This document shows positions 37,440 through 47,411 of a stretch of DNA of 64,000 nucleotides, one piece after another. The position numbers and the translations under genes are program-made. The DNA is from Lamellibrachia satsuma (Eukaryota; Annelida; Polychaeta; Sabellida; Siboglinidae). The notes beneath the pieces were generated by a model that ran no database searches, was not told the DNA's origin, and saw only the letters and a list, made by a program, of their open reading frames with translations. The DNA lies in contig BSQZ01000005.1 in assembly GCA_033239005.1 (NCBI GenBank), forward strand, positions 1 through 64,000, in the 5' to 3' direction. Numbering within the stretch: the stretch's first letter is position 1; each line of letters begins with the position of its first letter.

Positions 37440-38006
37440 CTGACGTTGAGTTGGTTATATTTAGTCAGTTCTGTTTCATGGCGTGCAACACCCATAACTG
37501 TCATGTTCCTGAGAACAAAAGCAAGAGTTGTGGTTGGATATGGGTTGTCGGAAGAGTTTAAAGTTAACATCGGTTAGAGGCAAGGAAATGACCCTTTACT
37601 CTTTATCATGGTGGTGGCACTAATCAGAAGGAAGATCAGCATGAAGGATGTTCTCAGAAAGGGGATGTATGCAAACGATCTGGCCATGATAGCAGACAAA
37701 AAAACAAGAACTACAGGAAGTGTTGGAGCAATGGAAGAAGATGTTCAAGAAGCACGGACCGATAATGAGCCGGGAGGAGACAGAAGAGATGTGTGTTTGA
37801 CATCAGAGAGAGGACTTGAACATTAGTTTGGATGATGAGGAGTTCAACCAAGTGGATGGCTTTGTGTAACTTGGAGGAATGGTTAATGAGGATGAGCATT
37901 CAGAGGTAGAAATGCGATGCCGGATACAACAGGGAGCGAATGCTTGGGGAAAGGTAGAGAGAGTCATGTTGGACAGAAACATTTTGAAAAACCTGAAAAG
38001 GAAAGT
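37440..38006 (+). pseudogene. LINE reverse transcriptase remnant, copy 10, cut at the array end
   Basis: It runs from the upstream RT block to KKLKRKV-type text and stops at about 38006, where unrelated sequence begins. It has the common lesions and a private extra A near 37707. Confidence 0.82.
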
Positions 38007-38457
38007 ATTTTTTTTACCTGGTGCCATAATACACCTATGTAAACAGACCCAAATATCACCTTTGAGTGTGGATTACTGAAAAGACAAACACCTCAACTTG
38101 TCGAATTGCATAACATTACATAACCTACTTAGTGGAGTCCTCAAAAACAACTCACCTTCCATGTGAAACAGTTACGTCAGTTCACTAGGCTGGGCCTGTC
38201 CAGGATTTTCTCAACTCCCAATAGATGTGTGCTCTTCACATGGACTTGAGTAAAGGTAACTGTGTCTAATTAACTGAAATAAACAAAAGTTGACTGCTAA
38301 GTAATTATATTATAATGTGACTTGTTCTGCTTTGATGTAACTTATCAGAGGGAGGCTGCACTAGTTTGAAGATGTCCCCCCCATAATATACTGGTCTCCT
38401 GTCACTGTCATCTGGTTTCTCTGGTGGACTAGACGTCTTTCCATTCAGATAACGGTT

Positions 38458-40784
38458 TTGTCACTTTCATTAGTAATTTTACTTGGATTTACCTGGGATT
38501 TTAAAATGGAGGAGACAACACATGATAGTAGTAGTAGTAGTAGTAGAAAGAGTGAGGAGAAATGTCCACCTGCTGGTGGAATTAAGATGAAAATCGGTGC
38601 CTTCAAGACCGGCCACTGTTACCACAAACCATCAGATGCAGCAATCCAACATGAACCCAGTGGGGTTTGCAGTGGGGTTTGGTTGCCACGGCTAAGCCAG
38701 GATGACTTTGACAGAGTGGTGCAAACCACTCCTTCAGGATTGCTGGCAGTTTCAGACGCAGAGGGCCGGCCAGGCACGAGCAAAATTCTACGGCCACAGC
38801 TTGATCAATGCCCTGACCTAACAGACATCTATCTTCAAGCTGATGTACAGACAGATATCCATGCAGTTTCTGAAATGCGTCTACTTAGTGTGGACAAAAA
38901 TGCAGCAATGTGGAATGATTGCTTTAAAGAGCATGCTAGCAGAGAGGACACATGTATTCTTCCACACTTCTAAGTACATGAGAAAAAATTTGGTTTGTGT
39001 TGGCAACAGTCATTGTCCTGTACAGCCCGTCACTACAAGTCACGTATGTATAAACTGTATTCCGAAGTAAACACGGGCAGTCATGGTCAGAAACCGTGTG
39101 CTCCAAATGTAGCCATCCATGTAGGACTACAAGATACAACGATGGGAAACACAAAGTTGCGACACATTCTGCCCACAACAAACACACCTCCCCCAAGTCG
39201 AAGCGGGATGCAAAGGACATCCAACCGGGTTGCCACAATTACTTCTCAGTCCACGACTGATGACCTACAGCAGAAGAGGGAAAAAACCAGAGATAAATGT
39301 TCTGCGTGACAAATCAGCTACGGTTGTGGACAGAGTGCAAGTCAAGCAGTGGGAATCGCGATTGAATGGCAGACGGACAAGCATGAGATTCTAGGTTTTC
39401 ACATGGAAAACAAGCTATGCAAACTAGGCTCATCACTTCGCAATCAAGGTCAAAATGTGTCGTGCACAGGCCATCAAGGATGTACAGCCACGATTCGTGT
39501 GGTCGATCCAATGTCAGAATATGAAATAGGCCGCCAAATCGGAGTGAGTTTTGCCCAGCAACAGGTCAGACTAAAATTTGTTGCAACAGACGGTGATGCG
39601 AAAGCATTTCATGGGTTACAGGATGCCATGCCAACAGTCGCGGCAGAACGACAGGCTGACACAACACATCTCGGTCAGACACAGTTCTGACATATCATGA
39701 GAGCATCTTTCTCATCCAGAATGTTCCCGGGAGAGAATGCCATGGTGAGAGCTGAAAACAAGAAAATTTTTGCAGAGGATATAAGAACACGATGCCAGAA
39801 AATCTACACTTTATGCTGGTGACATTAGAATGATAACTACTAAGATGCCAAAGATAATCCAAGCAACACTGGACTATTATTCTGGCTCATGTCAGAACTG
39901 TCACCCACCGACATGGAATTGTCTGTAGTGGAGGCAAGCGAAACAACTGGTGGAAAAGGTCACACTTTATGCTGGTGACATTAGAATGATAACTACTAAG
40001 ATGCCAAAGATAATCCAAGCAACACTGGACTGTTATTCTGGCTCATGTCAGAACTGTCACCCACCGACATGGAATTGTCTGTGGTGGAGGCAAGCGAAAC
40101 AAATGGTGGAAAAGGTCACAGCATTTGAAGGCATGTGGCCTGACACGACTCAATATGACAGATGAAGACCGAGCAACACTTAAAGGATTAATAGAAATGC
40201 GACTTGGAAATTCAGCACTCCAGATGACACGACACAGACTTACAACTGACAAGAATGAATCCATTAACCGATCATTCAGTGCTTCATTGCCGAAGAATGT
40301 TAAATTCAGTAGAAATGCACATGGATGAGTGAGTTCAGTGATCGATCGCATAAATTATGGAGCGGGGAATTCAATGCTGCACAAGTTGGAGAATGTACAT
40401 TGTCCTATTACGAGAGGTGGACAGGTCGCTACAGCTGTCAAGCAAATCCAGCATGAGGTGGAATACCAGAGACAATACAAACGTCGATCATCAGTGCGTC
40501 TGCATATCCGTCATACCAAGTTAAAGCGCATGAAGAACTACTTCGATTCAAACAGAAACCGCCGTCCAGAAGATCGATACCTGAAGTGTCAGCTTGATCC
40601 AAAACCATCTACTCATAAAGGGAAGAAAAGGCCAGCTTCAGAAACGCCAGCAGCAGTAGTTAAGTCAGTGGTCACAAGGAGTCGCCGCAGAAAGACAACA
40701 CTGCCAACTGCAAACAGGGAAGATCATCCTTATTCATTGCGATCACGAAAGTCTGCTGATCACAGTTATGCCAGCAGAAAGTAG
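38458..40784 (+). pseudogene. Mutator-like (MULE) transposase gene, decayed
   Basis: The frames read in order across the region: a Ser-rich N terminus with VWLPRLSQDDFDRVV; NVAIHVGLQDTTMGNTK and PPPSRSGMQRTSNRV; IEWQTDK, LGFHMENKLC and CTATIR; VATDGDAKAF and ADTTHLGQTQF; then GIVCGGGKRNKWWKRS; then NMTDEDRATLKGLIEMRLG, NESINRSFSASLPKNV and a basic tail. This is the layout of metazoan Mutator-like transposases. The gene is broken by frame changes (about 38930, 39310 and 40070) and by TGA stops at 39688 and 40326, where Arg codons CGA are expected. A 156-bp internal duplication (39805-40116) disrupts it further. It lies directly beyond the end of the tandem array. Confidence 0.75.
39805..40116. 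repeat. 156-bp tandem duplication inside the transposase pseudogene
   Basis: 39805-39960 and 39961-40116 are nearly identical direct copies, with a few substitutions such as ACTATTATT versus ACTGTTATT. The duplication repeats the CQNC-H coding segment and is absent from a normal transposase layout. Confidence 0.9.
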
Positions 40785-40971
40785 AGGGTAGATTATGAAA
40801 CAAACAGAAAACAGAACACTTCTTACAAATGTGAACTTTCTACTTTCTCCCAGTTTCATCACTCATAGACCTGCAACAACAATACAAGAAACCACCAACA
40901 GATAATGGACCATGACTGGCACATGGTGCCATCTTGTGAGCTATACATCAATCGACATTCGAAGACATCAC

Positions 40972-41490
40972 TCAGCATGGACTGACAGACACAACTGCAT
41001 AAGACTGACTACAGCAGACGACAGTTTTTGAAAAAACTGAAGGATTCAACACATCTAGAAAAATGTAAGTTTTACTATTGCATTGCCATTGAAATACCTT
41101 GAATTGCAACATACACTTTGGATATGGTGCATGACCAAAGCATACATTTTGACTAACACAATATTGCCTGCTGTTATTTATGGAATGTGGCTCCATAGAG
41201 ATATGACTTGCTGTCAGACACAGACTGTTATGACAAAGATGACTGGCATCTAAGCCAGGTTCAACACGTGTCATTTTGTGTTCAAGCATATAACTTAAAC
41301 GATGCACTGTAACCGTTCTGTAGCCACACTCAAAACGGCAATTAATCACACCATAGTCACTGAATTTCCCTTTTTTGCACCCTGTCCACAACTGACACTG
41401 CCCATTGGCAGACAATACCACCTTTTCTTGTAATTTTGCAGTGTACTTTTTACAAAAATCAACATTCATGTTTTCTGTTTCCGTTGCCAT
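40972..41490 (-). CDS. I-PpoI-like His-Me (zinc-loop) homing endonuclease domain protein
   Basis: The 172-residue frame holds GQCQLWTGC, DYGVINC, VHRLSY, then ASHLCHNSLCLTASH, NNSRQYC and VCFGHAPYPKC. The run H84-x-C86-x4-C91-x4-H96, then N105 and C111, has the same spacing as the catalytic His98, zinc ligands C100, C105 and H110, catalytic Asn119 and ligand C125 of the homing nuclease I-PpoI, as I recall them. A second Cys/His cluster (C111, C117, H120, C126) fits the C-terminal zinc site. This is the Zn-bound beta-beta-alpha metal family, which nicks DNA. Residues after about 128 look unlike the family and may be intron read-through. It sits between transposon remnants on the opposite strand, so it may be mobile. 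Expression is unknown. Confidence 0.75.
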   Translation of the reverse strand: MATETENMNVDFCKKYTAKLQEKVVLSANGQCQLWTGCKKGKFSDYGVINCRFECGYRTVTVHRLSYMLEHKMTRVEPGLDASHLCHNSLCLTASHISMEPHSINNSRQYCVSQNVCFGHAPYPKCMLQFKVFQWQCNSKTYIFLDVLNPSVFSKTVVCCSQSYAVVSVSPC

Positions 41491-41845
41491 GACACTCTAT
41501 TTGGAGTCAGACAACAGTTGGGAATTGCATTGGTGGCCTTGTTAACGTTTTGTCTGATTATAAGAAAACCTGACCATCAAAAATTCTGAAATAAATGTGC
41601 AGCAACTGCCATCATCTCATTGACATGCTCACCAACGTTTATCAAAATCACATGCCTCCAGCTCTTTTAAAATGCCCCCATGTGCGATGCCCGTCAATAT
41701 TTACAAAAAATAGCTGTGTATTCATGCGCCCACGATTTTGTAAGTTAAGGGATAAGCACACAGGTCAATGGAAATATACTTACTTGAGACCACTTTGCAC
41801 AGCAGATGGTCTCGAAAGGGTAGTTTTCCCTTTTGCCCCATCAGG

Positions 41846-43078
41846 TTAATTAAAGACCATATGGTGGACTTCCTCGTTAAGCATAAATTATTAAATTCAT
41901 CTCAACATGGATTCCTTAAAGCGAGGTCATGCTTAACAAATGTGTTATGTTTTTTGGAAGAAATCACTAAGTGGATAGACGAGGGATCGCCAGTAGATAT
42001 TATCTACTTAGATTTTCAGAAAGCTTTTGACAAAGTGCCACATCAAAGATTGCTACTTAAATTAAAAGCCCATGGTATCGGGGATAGCATAACTGACTGG
42101 ATAGAACAATGGCTGACTGACAGAAGACAACGAGTTGTAGTAGATGGCGAAGTTTCAAATTGGAAATCGGTTTTGAGTGGGGTACCTCAAGGATCAGTAT
42201 TAGGACCTATATTATTCTTAATTTATATCAATGACTTGGACGACAGTATAACAAGTAACGTACTGAAATTTGCGGACGACACAAAACTGTTTAGAAAGGT
42301 TAATACTGATGGTGATAAACAACATTTACAAAACGATCTAGACAGATTAGTGAAATGGTCTGAGAAATGGCAGATGCTGTTCAATTTTGGGAAATGTAAA
42401 TGCCTACATACAGGACATGGGAACTTGAATGTAAACTATAAAATGGGAGCTACTGTTCTTGGTACTACTGTAAAAGAAAAGGACTTAGGAGTTACAATAA
42501 GCGCTGATATGAAAGTTTCAGAGCAGTGTGGTATTGCAGCTTCAAAGGGTAATCAAATTCTTGGATTGATTAGAAGAAACATAACATACAAGGGAAAAAA
42601 GTTAATTATACCTCTTTATAAAGCAATAGTTAGACCTCATTTAGAATACTGTATACAAGCATGGAGACCATATCGTAAGAAGGATATAGATACGCTTGAA
42701 CGCATACAAAGGAGAGCAACTAAAATGATTCCAGAACTTAGAGACCTTAGTTATGAAGAACGCCTGAAAGAATGTGGTTTAACAACTCTAGAGACAAGGA
42801 GGTTAAGAGGAGATCAGATTGAAGTTTTTAAGATATTGAATGGGTATGAAAATATTGATAGAAATATGTTTTTCTCACTCAAGAAGGATAGCAGAACTAG
42901 AGGACATGAGGTAAAATTAGTAAAGGATCAATGTAGATTGGACATCAGGAAGCACTCGTTCTCACAGAGGACAGTAAATGAATGGAACAAACTGTCTACA
43001 GATTGTGTAACTGCTAGCAGCGTGAATATGTTTAAAAACAAGGTTGACACATATATCAGAAGGGCGGGTTATAAGTAG
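41846..43078 (+). CDS. CR1/L2-like LINE reverse transcriptase, 5'-truncated, open frame
   Basis: About 410 residues without a stop: IKDHMVDFLVKH, QHGFLKARSCLTN, IIYLDFQKAFDKVPH (motif A, Asp present), LSGVPQGSVLGPILFLIYIN (motif B), KFADDTKLF (catalytic ADD), W-EKWQMLFN-GKCK, then RPHLEYCIQAWRPY and RIQRRATKMIP, ending SFSQRTVNEWNKLS. It is the C-terminal RT half of a non-LTR element. The endonuclease and N-terminal RT are missing, and homology begins at 41846 after unrelated sequence, as expected of incomplete target-primed insertion. The 3' tail ends with tandem AAATCTTGTT near 43160. The intact frame means the insertion is young compared with the array LINEs. Confidence 0.9.
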   Translation, partial: LIKDHMVDFLVKHKLLNSSQHGFLKARSCLTNVLCFLEEITKWIDEGSPVDIIYLDFQKAFDKVPHQRLLLKLKAHGIGDSITDWIEQWLTDRRQRVVVDGEVSNWKSVLSGVPQGSVLGPILFLIYINDLDDSITSNVLKFADDTKLFRKVNTDGDKQHLQNDLDRLVKWSEKWQMLFNFGKCKCLHTGHGNLNVNYKMGATVLGTTVKEKDLGVTISADMKVSEQCGIAASKGNQILGLIRRNITYKGKKLIIPLYKAIVRPHLEYCIQAWRPYRKKDIDTLERIQRRATKMIPELRDLSYEERLKECGLTTLETRRLRGDQIEVFKILNGYENIDRNMFFSLKKDSRTRGHEVKLVKDQCRLDIRKHSFSQRTVNEWNKLSTDCVTASSVNMFKNKVDTYIRRAGYK

Positions 43079-43180
43079 GTGAACATTGTTGGACTCTCGA
43101 TAAGCCAATGGCTTCCTTGTCCACTTGCCATCTGTGCCTTTGGCTTGGATGGCAAATCTTGTTAAATCTTGTTAAATAAC
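43079..43180 (+). mobile_element. 3' UTR and tail of the CR1/L2-like LINE
   Basis: About 100 bases after the stop end in AAATCTTGTTAAATCTTGTT, a short tandem repeat. CR1/L2-type LINEs often end in such short repeats instead of poly(A). No clear target-site duplication was found. Confidence 0.55.
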
Positions 43181-43838
43181 ACTGAACAAACTCATAAGGC
43201 CATGAGTCATCAGTGACCGCATAATGGCCCTGCAGGATCTAGCAAGGCTTGCACCCTCTAGTGATGAAAGAATTTGAATCTGTGTAAAATAAATATATAT
43301 TTTATATAAAATGACAACTCTATTTTAAAGGAACAAAGTTTGATCATTTCTATATTATAAAATTGTTTGCATGCATGCATGCACGCACGCGCGCACACAC
43401 GTACATATGTATGTATGCACTTGCAGAAACTCATTATTGTCACTCACAACCAAATTTTTATTCCTAAACCAATAATAAATAGGTAATTTATTTTCTTTTG
43501 GATTATTTTAACCTTTTGCTTCCCATGTTATAATGTTGGACCAACAATCAGTTAGAGTCAGAGTATCTGTAGCTATATGAAGTGAACTTGTCTTGAAGGA
43601 ACACAAACATTATTGACTAAACAATTATGAAGCTGGACCATTTTGATATTCATACATTCATGAAATAATTTATATTTCACACCTTTAAGCATAATTTGAA
43701 ATGTCACAATAATTCCTAGAAATAGGTTCTGTATAGAAAGCTTTCCAAATTAATTTAGACTCTAAGGTTTCTTCAAAAATACAGTAAAAAAGCAATGCCA
43801 CTTTATAATTGACTCAAACATATCTTAAACATACTAAA
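43181..43838. other. Gene-free AT-rich stretch with a GCAT/GCAC microsatellite
   Basis: No exon is seen. 43370-43422 holds a mixed (GCAT)n/(GCAC)n/(GTAT)n purine-pyrimidine run. The remainder is unremarkable AT-rich DNA. Confidence 0.6.
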
Positions 43839-46622
43839 TCAATTCCTTATGTCATCATCTTCACCTAACTGTTTTTCAAAATTGCTCAGTTCATTGAGTG
43901 TGTTCAGTTTCTTGCCATTAGGCAGAATGGTGTCTAATGTCAAGTCATCATCTGGCTGTGAAGTGACGAGAGATAATTTTATCTCCTGCATTGTTTTCTC
44001 CAGTTTCTCTAGCTTGACCAGAACTGAAAAAATTAGAAAACTATATCTGCTTGAATCGATGCAAGCAATTTTAGGTGGGGCTTCCCCCTGCAAGCAATCC
44101 CCAAAGGGTGAGAAAGAAGTACATTTATTTATGGGAATTGTGCCAAGGCTAAAAAGAGTGTTAAATCTTCATTCGGGGTTCCCTGATTATGGAATGACCA
44201 ATGCCAGCAATTTTAGTTGGGTCCTCCCCCTGCCAGCAACCCCCAAATGGTAAGAAAAGGGGCATTTATTTAATTGAATGATGCTTATTTAATGGGGTGA
44301 CAAAGAGGATAAAAACAGTGTCAAATTTTCCCATGGGGTCCCCTGAGTAGGGAAAGACCAATGGTATATTAGCACTTAAAACGGCCTACGTGTAAAGAAG
44401 CATAAAGGAGTACCTTGAATGCAGAAGGAGCTCGACATCATCTGTGATCTGCCAGGACTCTCCATTTGCAGTCCATCACCCTGTGGACGTTGTTGTTTGC
44501 CGAGAACTTGCGGCAGCTTAAGTTGGGCCTGGGATGAACTGCAACTAGGTCGAAGTGGTGGCTCTGTACGCTTAGAAGATTTACCTCTGTGCAAATCACT
44601 GCCACTTTCAGTATCCAGTGCTGTATTGAACATAAATGTTACAATTATATATTATTATCTATTAGTTTATTTGACATGAAAGTCACAGTGACATGAAATA
44701 TTTAGGATATACATTTGGACAGAGACATCACATTCTTACAATAGTAGATATAGAGAAACCAAGCAGACAAAACTCAGACTTCTTCAATAAATAGCCATTA
44801 GACCTGTACAAGTGAATCAGATGACATTTAATGTCCACATTATGTTATAGTATTCAACAAGTGTGATAGACATGTGTACAGTAAATGCACGATACTTTTG
44901 ATATTAAAATCATAGCTCGTTAATCCAGACACATACAGTGGGTATCAAGGTGTCAGGATTAACCAAGTTCCACTGTCCTTTGTTGTACATTAACTATATT
45001 TTATGTATTTTTGTATAATTGTTACCTGAGAAACTGAAAGGAGGTGGAGGGAGTGCAACTGTTTCCACAGTATCTGGAGTTTCCTCAACTTCTGAATCTG
45101 AAACTATTTTCAGGGTTGTACAGAGTTTGTCTTGGTAGAATACCGATATGTTCTTGAAGTTAAACCTACAATCAAATTGATATTTGTCCAGAATCAGACA
45201 CCAAAGTCTTTCATAGCAACAGAATGTCCACAAATCACATTTAAAAATCATTTGTGAAAATAGAAAACATGTACACCACATTAACTTCCCATCAAATAAG
45301 GTAGAATAAGAAATGTGTTGCAAACACATGTACACACTATACTTATGAATGTGGAATAATGCATGATATAAAATTTTACAATTGATTTTATTTGAATAAA
45401 AAGGCCATGTACAAATGTTTGGATAAAAGTATTGGTCATCTTTAAAATTCTGTAACATATATACACCTCTCATTACAGACCGCTCTACTGGGAAGATATA
45501 CATATTGGATGATAAAAGCAAATATGAGATGGGGCATTTTAATTTTCATTACCATCTTCTCCACACTCCTCACTAACTACTGCCGGTGAATCAGGAGATT
45601 GGTAGCGTTTTGGCTTTTGGCAATGCCGCTTCCCCTGTGCTTCATCTGGCTCAAAATTAGATGTATCCTCTGCCTTTTTCGCATACTTGGAAGCTGTCTC
45701 ATAATCGGGGTACTCTGAAATAATCAGGAAAATGTCTCAACTTACAACAAAAACAAAGGATCTCCTTGCCTAAATGGACAAATGTTTAACAATTATTGGT
45801 TGGCAGTATACAATACATTTAGAATCAATGAAGCCTGTTGTCACACACTCACAAATGGGTTGATGACAATAGCATGAGTTAATTTGTTGGTAAATTGTTG
45901 TAAAGCATGCATATACAATGTTGTCGGCCTTTTCATTTTCCATTTCTAATTAATTACAAAATAGCCAATGGTGCGTTTTTGATTCTAAAAACAATCACAT
46001 TTTGACAATTCTCTATCATGAGAACATGACTGCAACAAACCACCCCTCCTATATTCTACTTTACATATCATGAATCTAATATGTAACTATGCATAATGTG
46101 CATTACCAGTTTTGCCTATGATGCGAACATTGCATGCTGTCCACTGCGCCTTGTCAGGCATTTCATTCCTCTTTATTTTCTTCTTCTGGTCATTTCCAGA
46201 TGGCCAGTAGTAAATTTTCTGCCAAGTTAAACAAATATGACAAAGATAACTAACATTAAATTAAATGGTTAATGTAACAAACTGACATTATCTTTGTCTA
46301 TTTGTAGATGTATTTAAGTATACATATTGAGAGACAAAAAGTTTAGCTATTTGATATTTTGGCTGCGTTTTCTGTCACGGGTTTTCTCAAAATATAACCC
46401 AAATGTTTTTACACGAACCCTCCCCCTCTCCACTAAAACAAATTCTAACGTATTCAGCCTGGGTAATGTCTGCAAATAACCAATTAAGCCATAATTAGTA
46501 TTCCACACAAAAATTGCATTTTTATTACTTACCCCATCTCCTCTTTTTTCTATACATGATGTTGGTACGCATTCCACTTCCACAGCATCACCTTCTTTGA
46601 AAAGAACCACAGAGTATGGCAT
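43839..46622 (-). CDS. DUF4806-family protein, six exons
   Basis: Exons 46622-46533, 46218-46107, 45714-45553, 45097-45026, 44620-44414 and 44023-43839 join in phase into a 275-residue frame. Donors are GTAAGT, GTAATG, GTAATG, GTAACA and GTACTC, and each acceptor follows a good pyrimidine tract. The ATG sits in GCCATGCC just after a CAG acceptor, implying a 5' UTR intron. The product starts MPYSVVLFKEGDAVEV, then KIYYWPSGNDQKKK, a charged YPDYETASKYAKKAEDTS, a Pro/Ser-rich middle, and LNTLNELSNFEKQLGEDDD. This N-terminal signature and the last segment fit proteins carrying DUF4806, an uncharacterised domain common in invertebrates and fish. It stops at RN-TGA where the domain should continue, so the C terminus is cut or an exon is missing. 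Function unknown. Confidence 0.72.
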
Positions 46623-47048
46623 GGCTACACTGAAACCAAGGAGATGTGAAATCAAATCAAAACTGTTTACAAATCAGCTTGTACAGTTTTACACAGGCAA
46701 AGCTTATGTTTTCTCTATGCTTTAAAATAATTGAAAAATTTAATATTAATTACACTGACATTCAACGAATTCCACAGTTTTGTCCCATACTAATACATAA
46801 TCAATGGCATAGCCCAAGCTTCTATCAGTTGATACATAGGTTCTGAAAAACTGATTTTGTTTTCATGTGCAGCATGCATTTCTATGCCTTACAAATTACA
46901 TATGAATGTTTTATTCATCTCTATATTTTAATGTTTGTAATATGTTAGCTATAACAGGTGGCTCAAATATCATGGCTATTAACATAATACAATATGATTT
47001 TTTACAAAGGACATTAACAAAGTAAGCATGTGTGTGTGCGTGTGTACC

Positions 47049-47390
47049 TCAGTATTCATGAAGGAGGTGAATAAACACAATGTCACTGCCAGAGTCCATC
47101 CTTATACATCTCTTAGTTAGGACTTTTCCTTCCACAATTTTCATTTCATAGTTTGTTCTCCGCACTTTGCAGCCACCAATAGTCCGAGAATCACAGGGGT
47201 GCATAAATAAAGCCCCTGGTGAATGGTAAATCCTGCATTTGTATGTGTCTTCTTGTCTATTCTCCACACAAACCACTTTAAATACTAGATATGGATGAAT
47301 TATCTGGCCGTCTATGATAAATATGTCTTTGTAGAGTTGTATACTCCTCTTCATGTTGTATTTCTTCGAAGAGTCTTTTCACAATTTGGG
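47049..47390 (-). pseudogene. C-terminal fragment of a possible CACTA-type transposon protein
   Basis: A minus-strand frame from about 47390 (SSKKYNMKRS) to a TGA at 47049 reads FIIDGQIIHPYLVFKVVCV, YKCRIYHSPGALFMHPCDSR and MDSGSDIVFIHLLHEY. Its layout of alternating strand-like segments resembles the C-terminal tail seen after the transposase in animal CACTA/EnSpm proteins. This is a weak recognition by eye. No catalytic core is present nearby. Confidence 0.3.
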
Positions 47391-47411
47391 CGGCAGGATT
47401 TCTGCCAGACC

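Larger units (their letters stand above)
35336..38006. repeat. Tandem array unit 4, truncated
   Basis: This last copy follows unit 1 from 35336 to about 37411. There it jumps to the LINE part of the 1.83-kb sub-repeat, with a local duplication of about 17 bp at the join. It ends at about 38006 inside the reverse-transcriptase remnant, where the sequence changes to unrelated transposon DNA. No TIR exon or promoter cluster is present in this unit. Confidence 0.9.

Noticed and set aside
41595..41849. 84-residue Cys-containing plus frame upstream of the LINE
   Set aside because: There is no domain pattern and no splice support. It ends at the LINE insertion edge.
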